Notes under the pieces: generated by a model
Database searches by the model: none
The model's input: the letters and a program-made list of their open reading frames with translations, nothing else
What the model was told of the DNA's origin: nothing
Made by a program: the position numbers and the translations under genes
Assembly (NCBI GenBank): GCA_002005505.1
Contig: MVGU01001687.1
Span: 12,501 to 57,338, forward strand
Length of the DNA stretch: 44,838 nucleotides
Reading direction: 5' to 3'
From: Botryococcus braunii
Taxonomy: Eukaryota; Chlorophyta; Trebouxiophyceae
Shown here: one piece after another, positions 30,872 to 41,136 of the stretch
Layout of the letters: each line of letters opens with the position of its first letter
Position numbering within the stretch: the stretch's first letter is position 1

Positions 30872-32182
30872 TGTCGTGAGTTAAATCATGATGTGTGTTT
30901 AGTGATCGTTCACGTGAGAAACGTCGGTCACGGTGATCACGTGAAGTCTCAGGCATATCCATCCGGCCTGGGCTCCCAGTCCTAACAGATTTGATGCCTG
31001 GGACGATCTTGCTATAGACTTCCCAAAAAGGCTTTTGACGTTCATCCGTAACCTACATTAGGCCCTTCATTGCCAAAGTAAGCTAGGAGGACAATCCTTA
31101 TTGTGAAAGATCCTTGCGTTTGGTTAGGTAGCAAACAGGCGGGATTCGTTGCATCCCTTAGTCGAAAAGCCGACAGCCAGCACCAACTCAAACGAAAAGG
31201 TAAATACATTTGCAGTGAGAGCTAAGGGGCCTCACATTTCCCTTCGTCACCTTCGCAGCATAGATCCGTGTTAGGGGACGCCCACCGGGGAGCGCGAACA
31301 ATGGATAGGTGTCGATGTGGTTGCTAAAGTGTAGCTAGTAAGCACACATTATGTCTGTAACCTTGCTATAGGTGCAGCATTCTATCTCTTTTGACTTGGC
31401 CTGGTCGTAGCCCGACTTGCAGGCAGTTTCGAGCTTGGTCGCATCACGCGCCAGTTCCTCGTATCATTGTTCAAGGTATCTAAACCTTGCAGCGGTTGAG
31501 GCTTCCTCATTTGAGTACCTGCCGTTCTTTCACCGTGTGTCGAGTGTAATTCATGTTCCTTGTTACCTCGTCGAGGCTTCCATCGTAGACTCCGAGGTCC
31601 GCGAGTGTCGTCCTTGAGGAACTCAGATTGAGAATCTGTTGCGAGTTTGTAGTTCCTTTGAGTAAGCTTGAACTTTGCTTGTAGTTTTAGGCTGTCCGCG
31701 TCGTTTTTTGAGCCTAAACGGAAGCTCCCTGAGGAGTAAGCAGTGGCGGCGTCAGAGCCTGCACATTCCTTTGTATATTTGTAATATTGTTGTAAGTCCT
31801 GGGAGTGAGGTCAATAGTGTGGGCAAGTAGGCTGGTGAGTGACTTGATCGGCTGATGTTAAGCTGGTTGGGATCCTGGTCCGAAAGTCCGAGCCCTCACA
31901 GGTTCAAGCACTGATGTCCTCCCGTGAAGGGCAAGCCAACTGATTAACGAACTAAAGTTTCTGTTGCTGAAACCAGGGAGGTAAACGTTGGGTTGCGGAC
32001 AGTTTAAGACGAAAGGCAAGTGACGGCTGTTGGGAATTGCCGTCGTGCAGAGATCATTTGAGTACAGGATTGACCATATAAGTCGGCATATCTTTATACT
32101 TTGTGCAGTTCTGAGAGAAAATCATTTTCACATTTAACACACAATTTAATTGACGAGAGAGCGAGTAGAGCATTTCTTAGAC
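30872..32182 (+). other. gypsyA LTR and leader, no gene seen
   Basis: About 1.3 kb without a convincing frame between the copia2 break and gypsyA gag. It should contain the 5' LTR and primer-binding site. I could not place the LTR end or a tRNA match. Confidence 0.45.
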
Positions 32183-32665
32183 ATGTTGCAAGGAGTTGGT
32201 CCAATGTCAGGGACCTCTTATGAAACGTTGCCACCCAACTGCTTTGCCATGAACAATAGGCGGCCGTACAGGGCAGAAAATTTCAGGGCAGCAGACCGTG
32301 AAGAAGCGCGCACCCCCGCGCACCAACCACCTTTATTCTTCCATCAACCCGAGAGTCGTATTGCCAACTCTGTTATCACAACCACTCTTGCAGGACTTGT
32401 AAAACTGAGCAAAAACCCCAAATTTCCTAAGTTTGTTGATGCTTGTGATGACTTATTTTCTCCCAAATCCGTAGACGCCCAACACACACTGGTGAAGATT
32501 GGGTCCGCCTTAAACCTTGTTGCAGCTGAAGAAAATATTGCTTTCACCTGCTCCTGCAACGGCCAGGAGCTGCCTGCGCAAGGGGGGGGGGGAGTTCTTC
32601 CACGCTGGTGCAGGCACCCCCAATCAGACCAGTGCAGGGATGGGGCAACCTACTGCAGGGCTTAG
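32183..32665 (+). pseudogene. gypsyA Gag-like frame, shifted at a G11 run
   Basis: ATG 32183. The first 130 residues have Gag-like helical character (for example KLSKNPKFPKFVDACDDLF). No zinc knuckle is seen. At 32582-32592 a run of 11 G occurs, after which this frame turns into basic nonsense and ends at TAG 32663. The frame one base away continues as a plausible Gag-protease linker (FFHAGAGTPNQTSAGMG). So Gag and protease were probably one reading frame, or are joined by slippage. Confidence 0.5.
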
Positions 32666-33377
32666 TCCACCAACTGCAGGGATGTTTCAACACCCAATTT
32701 ATATTGAACCACTTGACTGCATTCCAGCTAAGGCTTTCAACAGTAACGATATTCCTATTGTTCAGCTTTTGACTCCAGCAATGCAGATTGCTGAGGCTTT
32801 TCCTCAGCCACTAACTTCGGATTTTGCACAAGTTGCAATCAATCAGGTACCCACTATCTTTATTCCGACAGCTTCCATGCCTGAGTTCAAGTTTGCATTC
32901 ATGAAACCTGCAATTTCCAAAGATTCCAAGCCCACGCAATTTTCGCCCATGGCGGTACGTACTGGTCATTTTGACACGGGCTGCAACGTAAACTTGATGA
33001 GCGCCAAAGCTTATGCAGCCAATCAGCATTTATTTTCTAGTGAACAAATCAAAGGTATCCGCCCATTTCGCATCAATATGGCAGATGGTAGAAGCCATAC
33101 CATGACAATGCGTGTGGTTGAAGATGTCATTATGTGCATGGATAAAGCCTTTTATGTTTCTACGTTCTTGATCATTGATAACCTAGCTATTGACTATTTG
33201 ATAGGTTGGGCATTTATGCTACAGTATGATGTCCAGTTAAAGCCTGCCAGATCACAATATGCAATAGGCTTGCCACGTGACAACATACTGGATCCCTCGC
33301 ACAATCCCAGCCGTGAGTACCAGCTGCTCCCCCTGTCGTTCAAGACTAAACGGATGACCCTAGTGGTCGCATCCTAG
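32593..33377 (+). CDS. gypsyA aspartic protease region
   Basis: Continuation of gypsyA Gag in the neighbouring frame. It contains a retropepsin-type active site with DTG instead of DSG (GHFDTGCNVNLMSAKAY near 32970) and the later hydrophobic segment with FLIIDNLAIDYLIGWAFM, which fits the ILG-like flap end of the fold. It cleaves the polyprotein during particle maturation. It ends with TAG 33375-33377; the same frame reopens 51 bases later with the pol ATG after another stop (TAA). Confidence 0.6.
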
Positions 33378-33428
33378 TGTGACGGGGAGGACAGATCTTT
33401 TCACTGCCAATATTTGTAATCAGCTATC

Positions 33429-34315
33429 ATGGAACTTTATTTTGAGTGTGTATTTGACGACCGCACGTACGAGCATCGCGTGCCGGATGAAATTTATGAT
33501 TTCGATGAAATTATTCAACTAATGAGAGAATGCAGAGTGGATACAGCGGTCCTTCCATTTTCTCTCAAGTTGGGAGGATACACTTCCTCCAGTGGTAACC
33601 CTGCTGAAACCCCTCTCTCTTCCACACTTGCTTCTATGCATGAAGTGGAACCGTATGACATGCTGTCTGATGCTTGTCCTCGCTTGTGTGATATCAAAGT
33701 CACTCCCCAAACTAGTGGCCTGGATCCTGATAAGCAAAAAGACATTGAAAACTTGTTGGAAGAGTTTGCTGAATTGTTCAGCTCTGGCAAAGATGATTTA
33801 GGTTGCATTTCTGATCCCAGTATATGTCATCAAATCCATCTCAAGCCAGATTCGTACCCACCTTCCAAATTCCGTAACATGTCTACGTATTCTGAGAGAG
33901 AGAAAGAATTTTTGTCTGGTGAAGTGAAAATGTTGCTTGACCTTGGCATTATCAAGCACTCCACTTCTCCTTGGGTTTCCGCACCTGTAATTGTGAAAAA
34001 GCACGATAACACCCTTAGACTGTGCATTGACTTCCGTCCACTTAATGCGTGTACTGTCTCAGATCCCTATCCTTTGCCTTTAATTGAAAGCATGCTTAGG
34101 AAGATGGCTCCTGCAAAATATTTCTCCGCCATGGACATTGCTTCAGCATTTTGGCAAGTTCAAATGCATCTGGAACATACCAAATATACTGCATTTGTGA
34201 CACATGAAGGAAAATATGAATAGCTGAGGATGCCCTTTGGTTTGAGAAATGCTTCAAGTACATTTCAACGTCTCATGGACAATGTGCTTGGTGCTGCCCT
34301 CTTCTCTCATGCTTA
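33429..34315 (+). pseudogene. gypsyA reverse transcriptase, N-terminal half, nonsense and insertion
   Basis: ATG 33429. The RT starts with YPPSKFRNMS, then GIIKHSTSPWVSAPVIVKK, LRLCIDFRPLNACT, YPLPLIESML and YFSAMDIASAFWQVQM, typical Ty3/gypsy RT boxes. A TAG at 34221-34223 replaces the aromatic residue in the box normally read YE(F/W)LRMPFGL. The sequence continues LRMPFGLRNASSTFQRLMDNVL and is cut at HAY-V by gypsyB, right at the catalytic aspartates. Both the stop and the insertion disable the gene. Confidence 0.85.
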
Positions 34316-36096
34316 TGTCGTGAAATGGCGTGTGGCTGTGACTGCAAGTGGACAATCAATAATTGTTGTGTTTATGATGCGAAACCGGTAGAAATATGAT
34401 GCCGGCGAAAGAGAGACATTTGACAGCTCGGAATCGAGTGGAAATTATGATGGTACATGTTCATCCCATTGGGGAATAAGACCTAGAAAATGGGCAAGAC
34501 CTTTTGCCCTGTGGCTCCTGATTTCTGGCCCCTTTCAAGGCCAATTAGGACCCTCAGGAAGTCCCGTGTTAGGGAGTACAGCCAGAAGTAGACATTGGCT
34601 TCAGACTGAATAGATTTACCTTCTCGTGGGTGCTGTGTGGTGTCGCTCCATGGAAGTGATCGGCACTTAAAGGCACCTACCGATAGATGCCGACGGATGT
34701 ACCTGAACCTAAATATTGATGATTTGGCAATTCTAAGCCGATCAAGACCGTTTCAGGTCTATTCCTAAAAGTTAGCTGCGTGAGAGCTACGCCGGTACGC
34801 TCATGAAAGCACCGGTTGTATATAAAGAGGGATGCCTCCCCCTCACAGTTACAGTGAGATTCCAGAAAGTATGGTTGTAAAAGGTTTGCCACAAAATCTG
34901 CCTCCTGTCCGGGCCGCGCCCCGATAGTGTTTTATGAGTCCTGATTGAATGATCGTTGTTAGTCCCACCAAAGCAATACCTGCAGTGAAACCTGCCTGAT
35001 TGTCTCATTTACGTAAGAATATCGAAATTATTGAGCAACACCCCAGCAACAACTTTGTGCGAGTAACGTAGTACCATAAGCCAAGGAGCCGTAATACCCA
35101 CGCGGGGATCCGCAACGACGCCACCGAGTACGAGTAAGTGCAAACACTTTAGACGAGATCGAACATTAAATACAGTTATAAGCAACACTTAGGTGAAGCA
35201 ACAGCACCTAGAACAAGCCGCACGTTCAGTGCCACGCACCCAAGCCGTAAGGAACAATCGTCCCAAGTCCTCGAGCCAAGGAAGAATAGATTCAACCTTG
35301 AATAGCCTTGCAAGCTCGCCAAATATAGTTTTAGTAATAACAGAACCGTGAAAGACGCAATCGTTTAAGTCCTCTCAACCGTAGCCGCACAGCTAGGTAG
35401 CCGCGCGCCTCACCGACTAAAATAGTCCGGCCAACCAGAAACAAGCCGGCCAGCCGAATCCGCAATCCGGAGCCTTTCCCCGGACCGTAAATCAATTGTC
35501 ACACCGTAACAGCTAGGTCTCAGGGCCGTAATCCCTGGGTGGCGATCCGACCAATCGATTCGAACCTACATTTATAACCCCGCAGCCCGACTGAATCTCG
35601 CTAACCGAAAAATTTTGTAGGGATACCGTTGGGCACGGAACCCTGTATGGCTGCACCGTCCAGGGAGTCATTAGCGCGTTAACTTTGTTAACCCTAGGCT
35701 CTCCGAATCTGGTCTTTCTGCGCAGAGTTTGCCGTGTTCATTGTACAAAGTTGTACCGTAACTTGAATCAGTTGAGCTTTGTCTGCATATAGGGCTGGGT
35801 ATACCCCTTTAGGAGGGGCTTGATTACATTCCGTTTGTCGCAGGAGTTGACAGCAGAAGCATCAGCATCAACCGTTTGAAGCGAAACCATACTTTTGGAA
35901 AGTTCAGTTTATAGCACATCATCGTCTGTACTGCACGGCACCCCTGCAGCCAGCTAAAACAGCAGAATCAGCAATACAGTAAGTAGCAGTACCAGCCATA
36001 TCTGGCATTAATTTGTGTCGTGAACACACGAGCGTAATCTCTAATAGTGTGTTAGGCCATCTAGAGCGTAAGGCCTTGTTTGATTAAACAACTAGA
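34316..36096 (+). other. gypsyB LTR and leader, no gene seen
   Basis: About 1.8 kb without a convincing frame. The segment about 35060-35600 repeats short AGCCGTA/CCGTAA words. A hairpin CGTG-AACA-CACG lies near 36016. The LTR end and primer-binding site could not be fixed. Confidence 0.45.
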
Positions 36097-37449
36097 ATGG
36101 CAGACGTACAAACTCCTGTTCGTTTAGAATTCTTCTATGGAAAGCCCACAGAAGACCCTTTTCAGTGGCTTGAGTCCTTTGAGTTGTTTATTGAGATCAA
36201 CCATGTTGTGGGCGATCGAGTTTTACGATTTGTCAAACACACAATGCGTGAAGAAGCATATACCTGGTTTCGTGCAAATCAAGATGACTTTAATGACTGG
36301 GATGAATGCAAGGAGGCTTTTCTCGAAAGATTTTGCCTCGACGAGGACACCCTTATGTTGAAATTAGACACATGTGCACAACAATCTAATGAGACTGTTA
36401 GGAGTTATGCTGACAGATTCAGGAAAATAGTGGGTTATTTGCAGAACTCTCTGCCTCCCAGAATGGTAACACAACTATTTGTTAAAGGTCTAGTACCACA
36501 TCTACGTGAGAGGGTTCAGATGACCTACCCCGGCAAAGGAGCGTTAGCCGACATTATAAAATTGGCAGCTGATTATGAACCAACATTCGGACACGCGCCT
36601 TTAGGGGGCATGTATTCAAGCCAGAACATACAAGTGCCGGCGCGCGAGAGGATGGATCAATGGAATCGCCGCGCCGATGACAATGTGGATCAGCGTGCAG
36701 CACGCCCGCCGCCGCAGCAAAATCAGATGGAGAACAATAGAGACAACAGAAATTGGCAGCGTCAGCGAGACTTTCCGGAGCGACGCAACCGGCCGCAACC
36801 AGCAGTACCGCCTAGACAGATTGCTCCAATCAACCCACCAAGGGAGGCACCTGCGTCACCCCCAATTAATGACATTGACACCCTCACAAGGGAGATGGAA
36901 AGACTACGAATTCAAATCGCAGAACTACAGCGACAGCCCACAGCCAACTTCACCAAGTTTGTGGAGCATGAACAGCAACCCGAGCAACCGCCCCCGGAGC
37001 ACGCCACAATAATGTATGATGGATTTACGGATCCTTTTCCCGTGTATCCTATATATGCCTCTAAGAGGCCAGCAGAAAGTCCACCTGAAGCAAACCAACC
37101 GCTGCTTCGGCGCCGCCCCAACAATCTGGAGGACACTACAGTTGACCCAAGAAACATACCAAGGCCTGCCGCCCCTCGGCCTGCACCAGCTCAGAGACAA
37201 CCAGTAGAACCTACAACACCAGCAGCACCCCCGCCTGCACCTGCAAGGGAGCCAGCAGCGCGTCCACACGTGGACCTTGGAGGATTGCCTCCCCTACCTA
37301 ATGCCGCACGTCCCGCCGCCTACAGGAGACCAGTGGCCATCGCACCAGCTACGGCAGAACCCATTCAGCAGATTAAAGGGCTTCCCATGAAGCTCACCGT
37401 ACAAACCACATCAGCGAGGAGGAGTTCAACAAGTCAATCAAGGAGCTAA
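36097..37449 (+). CDS. gypsyB Gag (Retrotrans_gag family)
   Basis: 450-residue frame from ATG 36097. The N-terminal 160 residues fit the Ty3/gypsy capsid domain: DPFQWLESFELFIEINHV, AYTWFRANQDDFNDWDECKEAF, a QQSNETVRSYADRFRKI helix and TQLFVKGLVPHLRERVQ. The rest is Pro/Arg/Gln-rich and disordered, with a short coiled segment (LTREMERLRIQIAELQRQ). No zinc knuckle is visible. From about 37390 the frame one base back stays open and reads better (HISEEEFNKSIKELKESREE), through to the copia3 insertion at 37521. Gag and the next domain therefore overlap in a -1 arrangement, or an indel is present. Confidence 0.85.
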   Translation: MADVQTPVRLEFFYGKPTEDPFQWLESFELFIEINHVVGDRVLRFVKHTMREEAYTWFRANQDDFNDWDECKEAFLERFCLDEDTLMLKLDTCAQQSNETVRSYADRFRKIVGYLQNSLPPRMVTQLFVKGLVPHLRERVQMTYPGKGALADIIKLAADYEPTFGHAPLGGMYSSQNIQVPARERMDQWNRRADDNVDQRAARPPPQQNQMENNRDNRNWQRQRDFPERRNRPQPAVPPRQIAPINPPREAPASPPINDIDTLTREMERLRIQIAELQRQPTANFTKFVEHEQQPEQPPPEHATIMYDGFTDPFPVYPIYASKRPAESPPEANQPLLRRRPNNLEDTTVDPRNIPRPAAPRPAPAQRQPVEPTTPAAPPPAPAREPAARPHVDLGGLPPLPNAARPAAYRRPVAIAPATAEPIQQIKGLPMKLTVQTTSARRSSTSQSRS

Positions 37450-37521
37450 AGGAGTCCCGTGAGGAATTTCTGCGTAACAGACAGCGAGACCCGCCGCCAG
37501 CGAGAGCTACCAATGCGGAAG

Positions 37522-38252
37522 TGTACAATTCTGGGCGTAATGTTCCCTGTATGTCCCGGCACGAAGGGTGTTAAGCTCGGTCGGGTCTCTTGCTGTGTGT
37601 CGGAGAGCAAGCAGAGCCCGACTGTGTGTGGACACTTGTGGCAACTGATCAGAGATAAGCACCCGGAGTGCTCTTTCAGTCCCAAACAAGTCATTACATT
37701 GCTTCTTGCTCTCTCTCAACGCCAAGGAATTCAAACTACCTCTTCTAAGCATCGTCAGATAGTTCGCATTACCATTGTTCGATGAGCCAAGTATTAGCAA
37801 CATTCTAATACACTTATCTAGACCTCTTCCTAATCAATTGTCCATGCAAGTTACACTGAGATGCAGCACTTCACCTGTATGTCCCGGCACGAAGGGTGTT
37901 AAGCTCGGTCGGGTCTCTTGCTGTGTGTCGGAGAGCAAGCAGAGCCCGACTGTGTGTGGACACTTGTGGCAACTGATCAGAGATAAGCACCCGGAGTGCT
38001 CTTTCAGTCCCAAACAAGTGCCGAGCCCTTCATGCCTGCTGCCTATATCCTTTCTCGCAGGAACGCGTCAAGTTGCATTACTCTCTCTCTCTCTAAGATG
38101 GAATCAGTCCAGATCAATTATGGCAGAACTCTAGAGTTCTGCCATCCATTACTCTACCTCTAAGATTGTTCACATTGATTGCTTTAGGGAAGCCTGGCCA
38201 CTATTACTCTTCTGAGGGAAAGTCACTAATCTGTTCTTTCACTATTATAACA
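37522..38252 (-). repeat. copia3 3' LTR (731 bp)
   Basis: On the minus strand it begins TGTTATAATAG and ends AATTGTACA. A 146-bp module is present twice (37546-37691 and 37874-38019, offset 328 bp). The stop codon of the RNase H gene (38245-38247) lies inside this LTR. Confidence 0.93.
37546..38019 (-). repeat. copia3 paired LTR modules
   Basis: In element orientation the first module (38019 to 37874) ends CATACAG|GTGAAG, donor-like, and the second (37691 to 37546) ends CATACAGGGAAC. Each holds an imperfect hairpin bounded by GTCGGG and CCCGAC. The module start ACTTGTTTGGGACTG resembles ACTGGTTTGGAAAG of copia2. Confidence 0.85.
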
Positions 38253-41136
38253 CTTCCCCTTGACTTTTCCTCACAAAAAACTTGGCCAGTCCTAGAGCCT
38301 CACGATGGCCCTGAAATACCTGCCTTGTCAATGGCTTGGTAAATATGTCTGCCACATTCCTAGCAGATGGAACGTATTTCACATCCACCTGTCCCAATGC
38401 AATAGCTTCCCGAGCAAAATGGAAGCTGATTGCAATGTGCTTGGTATGCTTTGAGAACACTGGGTTTCTGAGATGATTGATGCATCCCTGATTATCACAG
38501 TGAATCTTCACAATCCAAGGAGAAATACCAATTTCTTCAAGGAATCCCTTCATCCAATTTGCCTCCTTAACAGCTGCACTTGCCGCCATGAACTCAGCCT
38601 CTACAGTGGATGTGGCCACTGCAGACTGCTTCTTGCTTCCCCAAACTACAGCTCCTCCAAACACACGAATTACGTAACCCGTAGTGGAAAACCTGTGATC
38701 CTGATCACCACCATAATCTGCATCCACAAAGCCCTCCAGCTCTGTGTCCTTCCCTCCAAGTACTAACACAAGATCCCTGGTGGCCATCAGATACTTCAAC
38801 ACTCTGATGGCTTCATTCCAGTGAGCAGTGGTGGGAGTAATCCTGTACCTGGAAAGCACTCCCACAGCCTGGGAAATATCAGGCCTTGTGGTGTTTGCAA
38901 TGTACAACAGTGACCCAACCAGCTCACAATATCTGTGCCCTGGTGGTAAGGGACTCCCAGCTCCAATGCTGGCACTGTTGTCCTTGGACATTGGTCGCTG
39001 TGTGGCCACAAAATCCTTAGTCATAGGGGTGTCAGGCCCCACAGACTCCAGATCCAGCCCAAATTTCTCAACTAAAGCATCAATCTTTGGGATGCAACTC
39101 AAAGAAATCAACCCTTTCTCTCTATCTCTCATCACTTGGCAACCTAAGAAGTCTTTCACCTCTCCTAAATCATGAATGGTGAACTCCTTCTTCAACAATC
39201 CTTTCACTCTCTCAATCTCACTCATGCCCTTTGAAACTATCAATAGATCATCAACATAAATCAGCACAAAGGATTTCCCTCCATCCACAGAGCATTTCAC
39301 ATAGACCCCAGCATCACTCTTGCACACCTCATACCCCATGGTATGTAGCTTCTCATTAAGGGTCTTATGCCATGCCCTTGGAGCTTGCTTCAGGCCATAT
39401 AGAGCCTTCTTCAAGCGACACACAGTGTTCCCATCCCCATTCTCAAACCCAGGAGGTTGTGTGACATAGACCTCCTCCTCTAATTCACCATTTAAAAACG
39501 CAGTCTTGACATCCACCTGGTGAATTTCAAGACCCTCCTGTGCAGCCACTGACAGTAAAGCTCTTCTAGACCCATAACTGCTGGTGGGAGCAAATACCTC
39601 CATCACATCCACTCCTGGAATTTGCCTACACCCTTGAGCCACCAGCCTGGCCTTGAACCTGAGCACATTCCCGTGTGCATCCATTTTCACTGAGAAAATC
39701 CAGTGAACTGGGATGACTTTGTGCCCACGAGGTCTAGGAACAAACTCCATCACCTCATGAGCATCTAAGGAGTTTTGCTCCTCCTGCATTGCAGCCTTCC
39801 AGTATTCCCACTGTGGGGACTGCTGGGCCTCCTTTAGACTTGAAGGCACACTAATCTTCCCAAAACGCACCCCAGTGGGCTTCCCCTGCTCTTGCTTACT
39901 CTTACTCTCACTCTCATCCACTACTCTTTCGCTGAATGTCGCCGCACTGCAAGTGGGAACTGTGGGTAAAGATCCAGATCTCTCCCTCTGCTCTCTCTCT
40001 CTCTTAGACTCACAGCTTGCCCTCTCAAGCTTGCTGCCAGCCTCTCTCACATCATCCTCCCAAACACAGGTACCTCTCGGAAAGCTCTGGTAATTGGGAG
40101 AGTTCTCACACTGTCTTGGCTTCCGATTCACCTCCTCAGACACACTCTCACATGGCTGACGGTTTGCAGTCCCATCAGGACTCTCACAGACATGTGAACC
40201 ACTCTGCATTGCATGAGCACTTGGTCTGTCTTGTTGCTGTGCCCATGTCTCTCTCTCTCTCTGTCTGCTTCCCACTAGACATGAGCGCTGGGGCGCAGGC
40301 CCAGCAGCACACTCCCATGCATGGCCCACACTTGCGTGGCTGGCACCACATTGTCCTTGGGCATCACTGATAGAGTTCTCCTCGCTAACATGTCTCTCAG
40401 GCACTGAGCAGGTCCCACCCATACATCTCAGCTCACTTGGACCATCAGCAGTCTGATCAGAGACTGCCCCCCTCTCATCTCTTACAAGTGAAGCAAGTCT
40501 CTCGGTGTCCTGCCCCAATTCCTGCGCTTCCCCTGGTCCCTGTGACTCTGTGTCACCTTCAGTCCTCCCCTCTCGCTCACAGCTCTCTCCCTTATCCTGT
40601 GCCAGCAGGATATCTCGAGCCGCAGTTCGTTGCTCATAGCGTTGAGCCCGCGACAGTCCGTCCGGAGGCGGGATGGTAGTAGCCGGATGCGTGTTACGCA
40701 GTGACTGCTGTATTCGCTCTAAAGTCTGATGATGTTGACCGCTGTCTACACTTCCTCGCGCCAGTCGTTGAATAGCGTCCAGAGCCCCGGACTGATCCAG
40801 GTCCGGCTGCTGCTCTCCCGTGCTTGCTTCGGGAGACACAATGAGAATGCCCTCCTCTTGGGAAGGCTTCCCCTGACTATCAGGCTCAGTTGCAGCCTGG
40901 TCAGAGGGTACCGGGAAGGAGCTGTCGGGTCTACTGCTGGAGCATGGGCTGCTGACAGTCTGGTTCTGCATACTGCGCTGTGACAATGGCACCACTGGAT
41001 TGCTGCTGTGCAATTGCCCTGATAAGTCTTCAGGGTATGAAAACTGCAGAGGCTGGTCAGGGAGAACAGTCATTCCCACCCGAGTAGCTCCTCGAATGTG
41101 TTCCACAAATTGAACATCTCTGCTCTCTCTCCAGAT
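38245..41136 (-). CDS. copia3 Pol: linker, reverse transcriptase and RNase H
   Basis: Frame of about 950 residues after a frameshift at the G12 run. It starts with the end of the integrase region (FVEHIRGATRVGM), then a long Ser/Gln/Glu-rich linker, then RT with VIPVHWIFSVKMDAHG, LVAQGCRQIPGVD, HQVDVKTAFLNGELEEE, ALYGLKQAPRAWHK and the catalytic YVDD (LIYVDDLLIV). RNase H follows with FVDADYGGDQDHRFSTTGY, VEAEFMAA and CDNQGC. The enzyme synthesises element cDNA. All catalytic residues named are intact. The TAA at 38245-38247 is supplied by the 3' LTR itself. Confidence 0.93.
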   Translation of the reverse strand: MWRESRDVQFVEHIRGATRVGMTVLPDQPLQFSYPEDLSGQLHSSNPVVPLSQRSMQNQTVSSPCSSSRPDSSFPVPSDQAATEPDSQGKPSQEEGILIVSPEASTGEQQPDLDQSGALDAIQRLARGSVDSGQHHQTLERIQQSLRNTHPATTIPPPDGLSRAQRYEQRTAARDILLAQDKGESCEREGRTEGDTESQGPGEAQELGQDTERLASLVRDERGAVSDQTADGPSELRCMGGTCSVPERHVSEENSISDAQGQCGASHASVGHAWECAAGPAPQRSCLVGSRQRERETWAQQQDRPSAHAMQSGSHVCESPDGTANRQPCESVSEEVNRKPRQCENSPNYQSFPRGTCVWEDDVREAGSKLERASCESKREREQRERSGSLPTVPTCSAATFSERVVDESESKSKQEQGKPTGVRFGKISVPSSLKEAQQSPQWEYWKAAMQEEQNSLDAHEVMEFVPRPRGHKVIPVHWIFSVKMDAHGNVLRFKARLVAQGCRQIPGVDVMEVFAPTSSYGSRRALLSVAAQEGLEIHQVDVKTAFLNGELEEEVYVTQPPGFENGDGNTVCRLKKALYGLKQAPRAWHKTLNEKLHTMGYEVCKSDAGVYVKCSVDGGKSFVLIYVDDLLIVSKGMSEIERVKGLLKKEFTIHDLGEVKDFLGCQVMRDREKGLISLSCIPKIDALVEKFGLDLESVGPDTPMTKDFVATQRPMSKDNSASIGAGSPLPPGHRYCELVGSLLYIANTTRPDISQAVGVLSRYRITPTTAHWNEAIRVLKYLMATRDLVLVLGGKDTELEGFVDADYGGDQDHRFSTTGYVIRVFGGAVVWGSKKQSAVATSTVEAEFMAASAAVKEANWMKGFLEEIGISPWIVKIHCDNQGCINHLRNPVFSKHTKHIAISFHFAREAIALGQVDVKYVPSARNVADIFTKPLTRQVFQGHREALGLAKFFVRKSQGEVL
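38253..38262 (-). promoter_or_regulatory. copia3 polypurine tract
   Basis: CAAGGGGAAG on the minus strand, directly before the 3' LTR, identical to that of copia1. Confidence 0.8.

Larger units (their letters stand above)
30872..34315 (+). mobile_element. gypsyA: Ty3/gypsy-like element, right part cut off by gypsyB
   Basis: Starts at about 30869-30872 inside copia2 with TGTCGTGAG, taken as the LTR start. About 1.3 kb of LTR plus leader precede gag, protease and the first RT boxes. It is interrupted at 34316, directly before the expected catalytic YVDD/YIDD box. LTR length cannot be measured because the other LTR is outside the window. Confidence 0.75.
34316..37521 (+). mobile_element. gypsyB: Ty3/gypsy-like element, right part cut off by copia3
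   Basis: Inserted in the gypsyA RT. It begins TGTCGTGAAATGG, sharing the first eight bases with the gypsyA start. It contains a long leader, a gag gene and the first bases of the next frame, and is interrupted by the copia3 LTR at 37522. LTR extent is unknown. Confidence 0.72.

Noticed and set aside
31860..31930. tRNA-like segment or primer-binding site with GGTTCAAG in the gypsyA leader
   Set aside because: No cloverleaf could be built and no tRNA 3' end complement was found beside a defensible LTR end.
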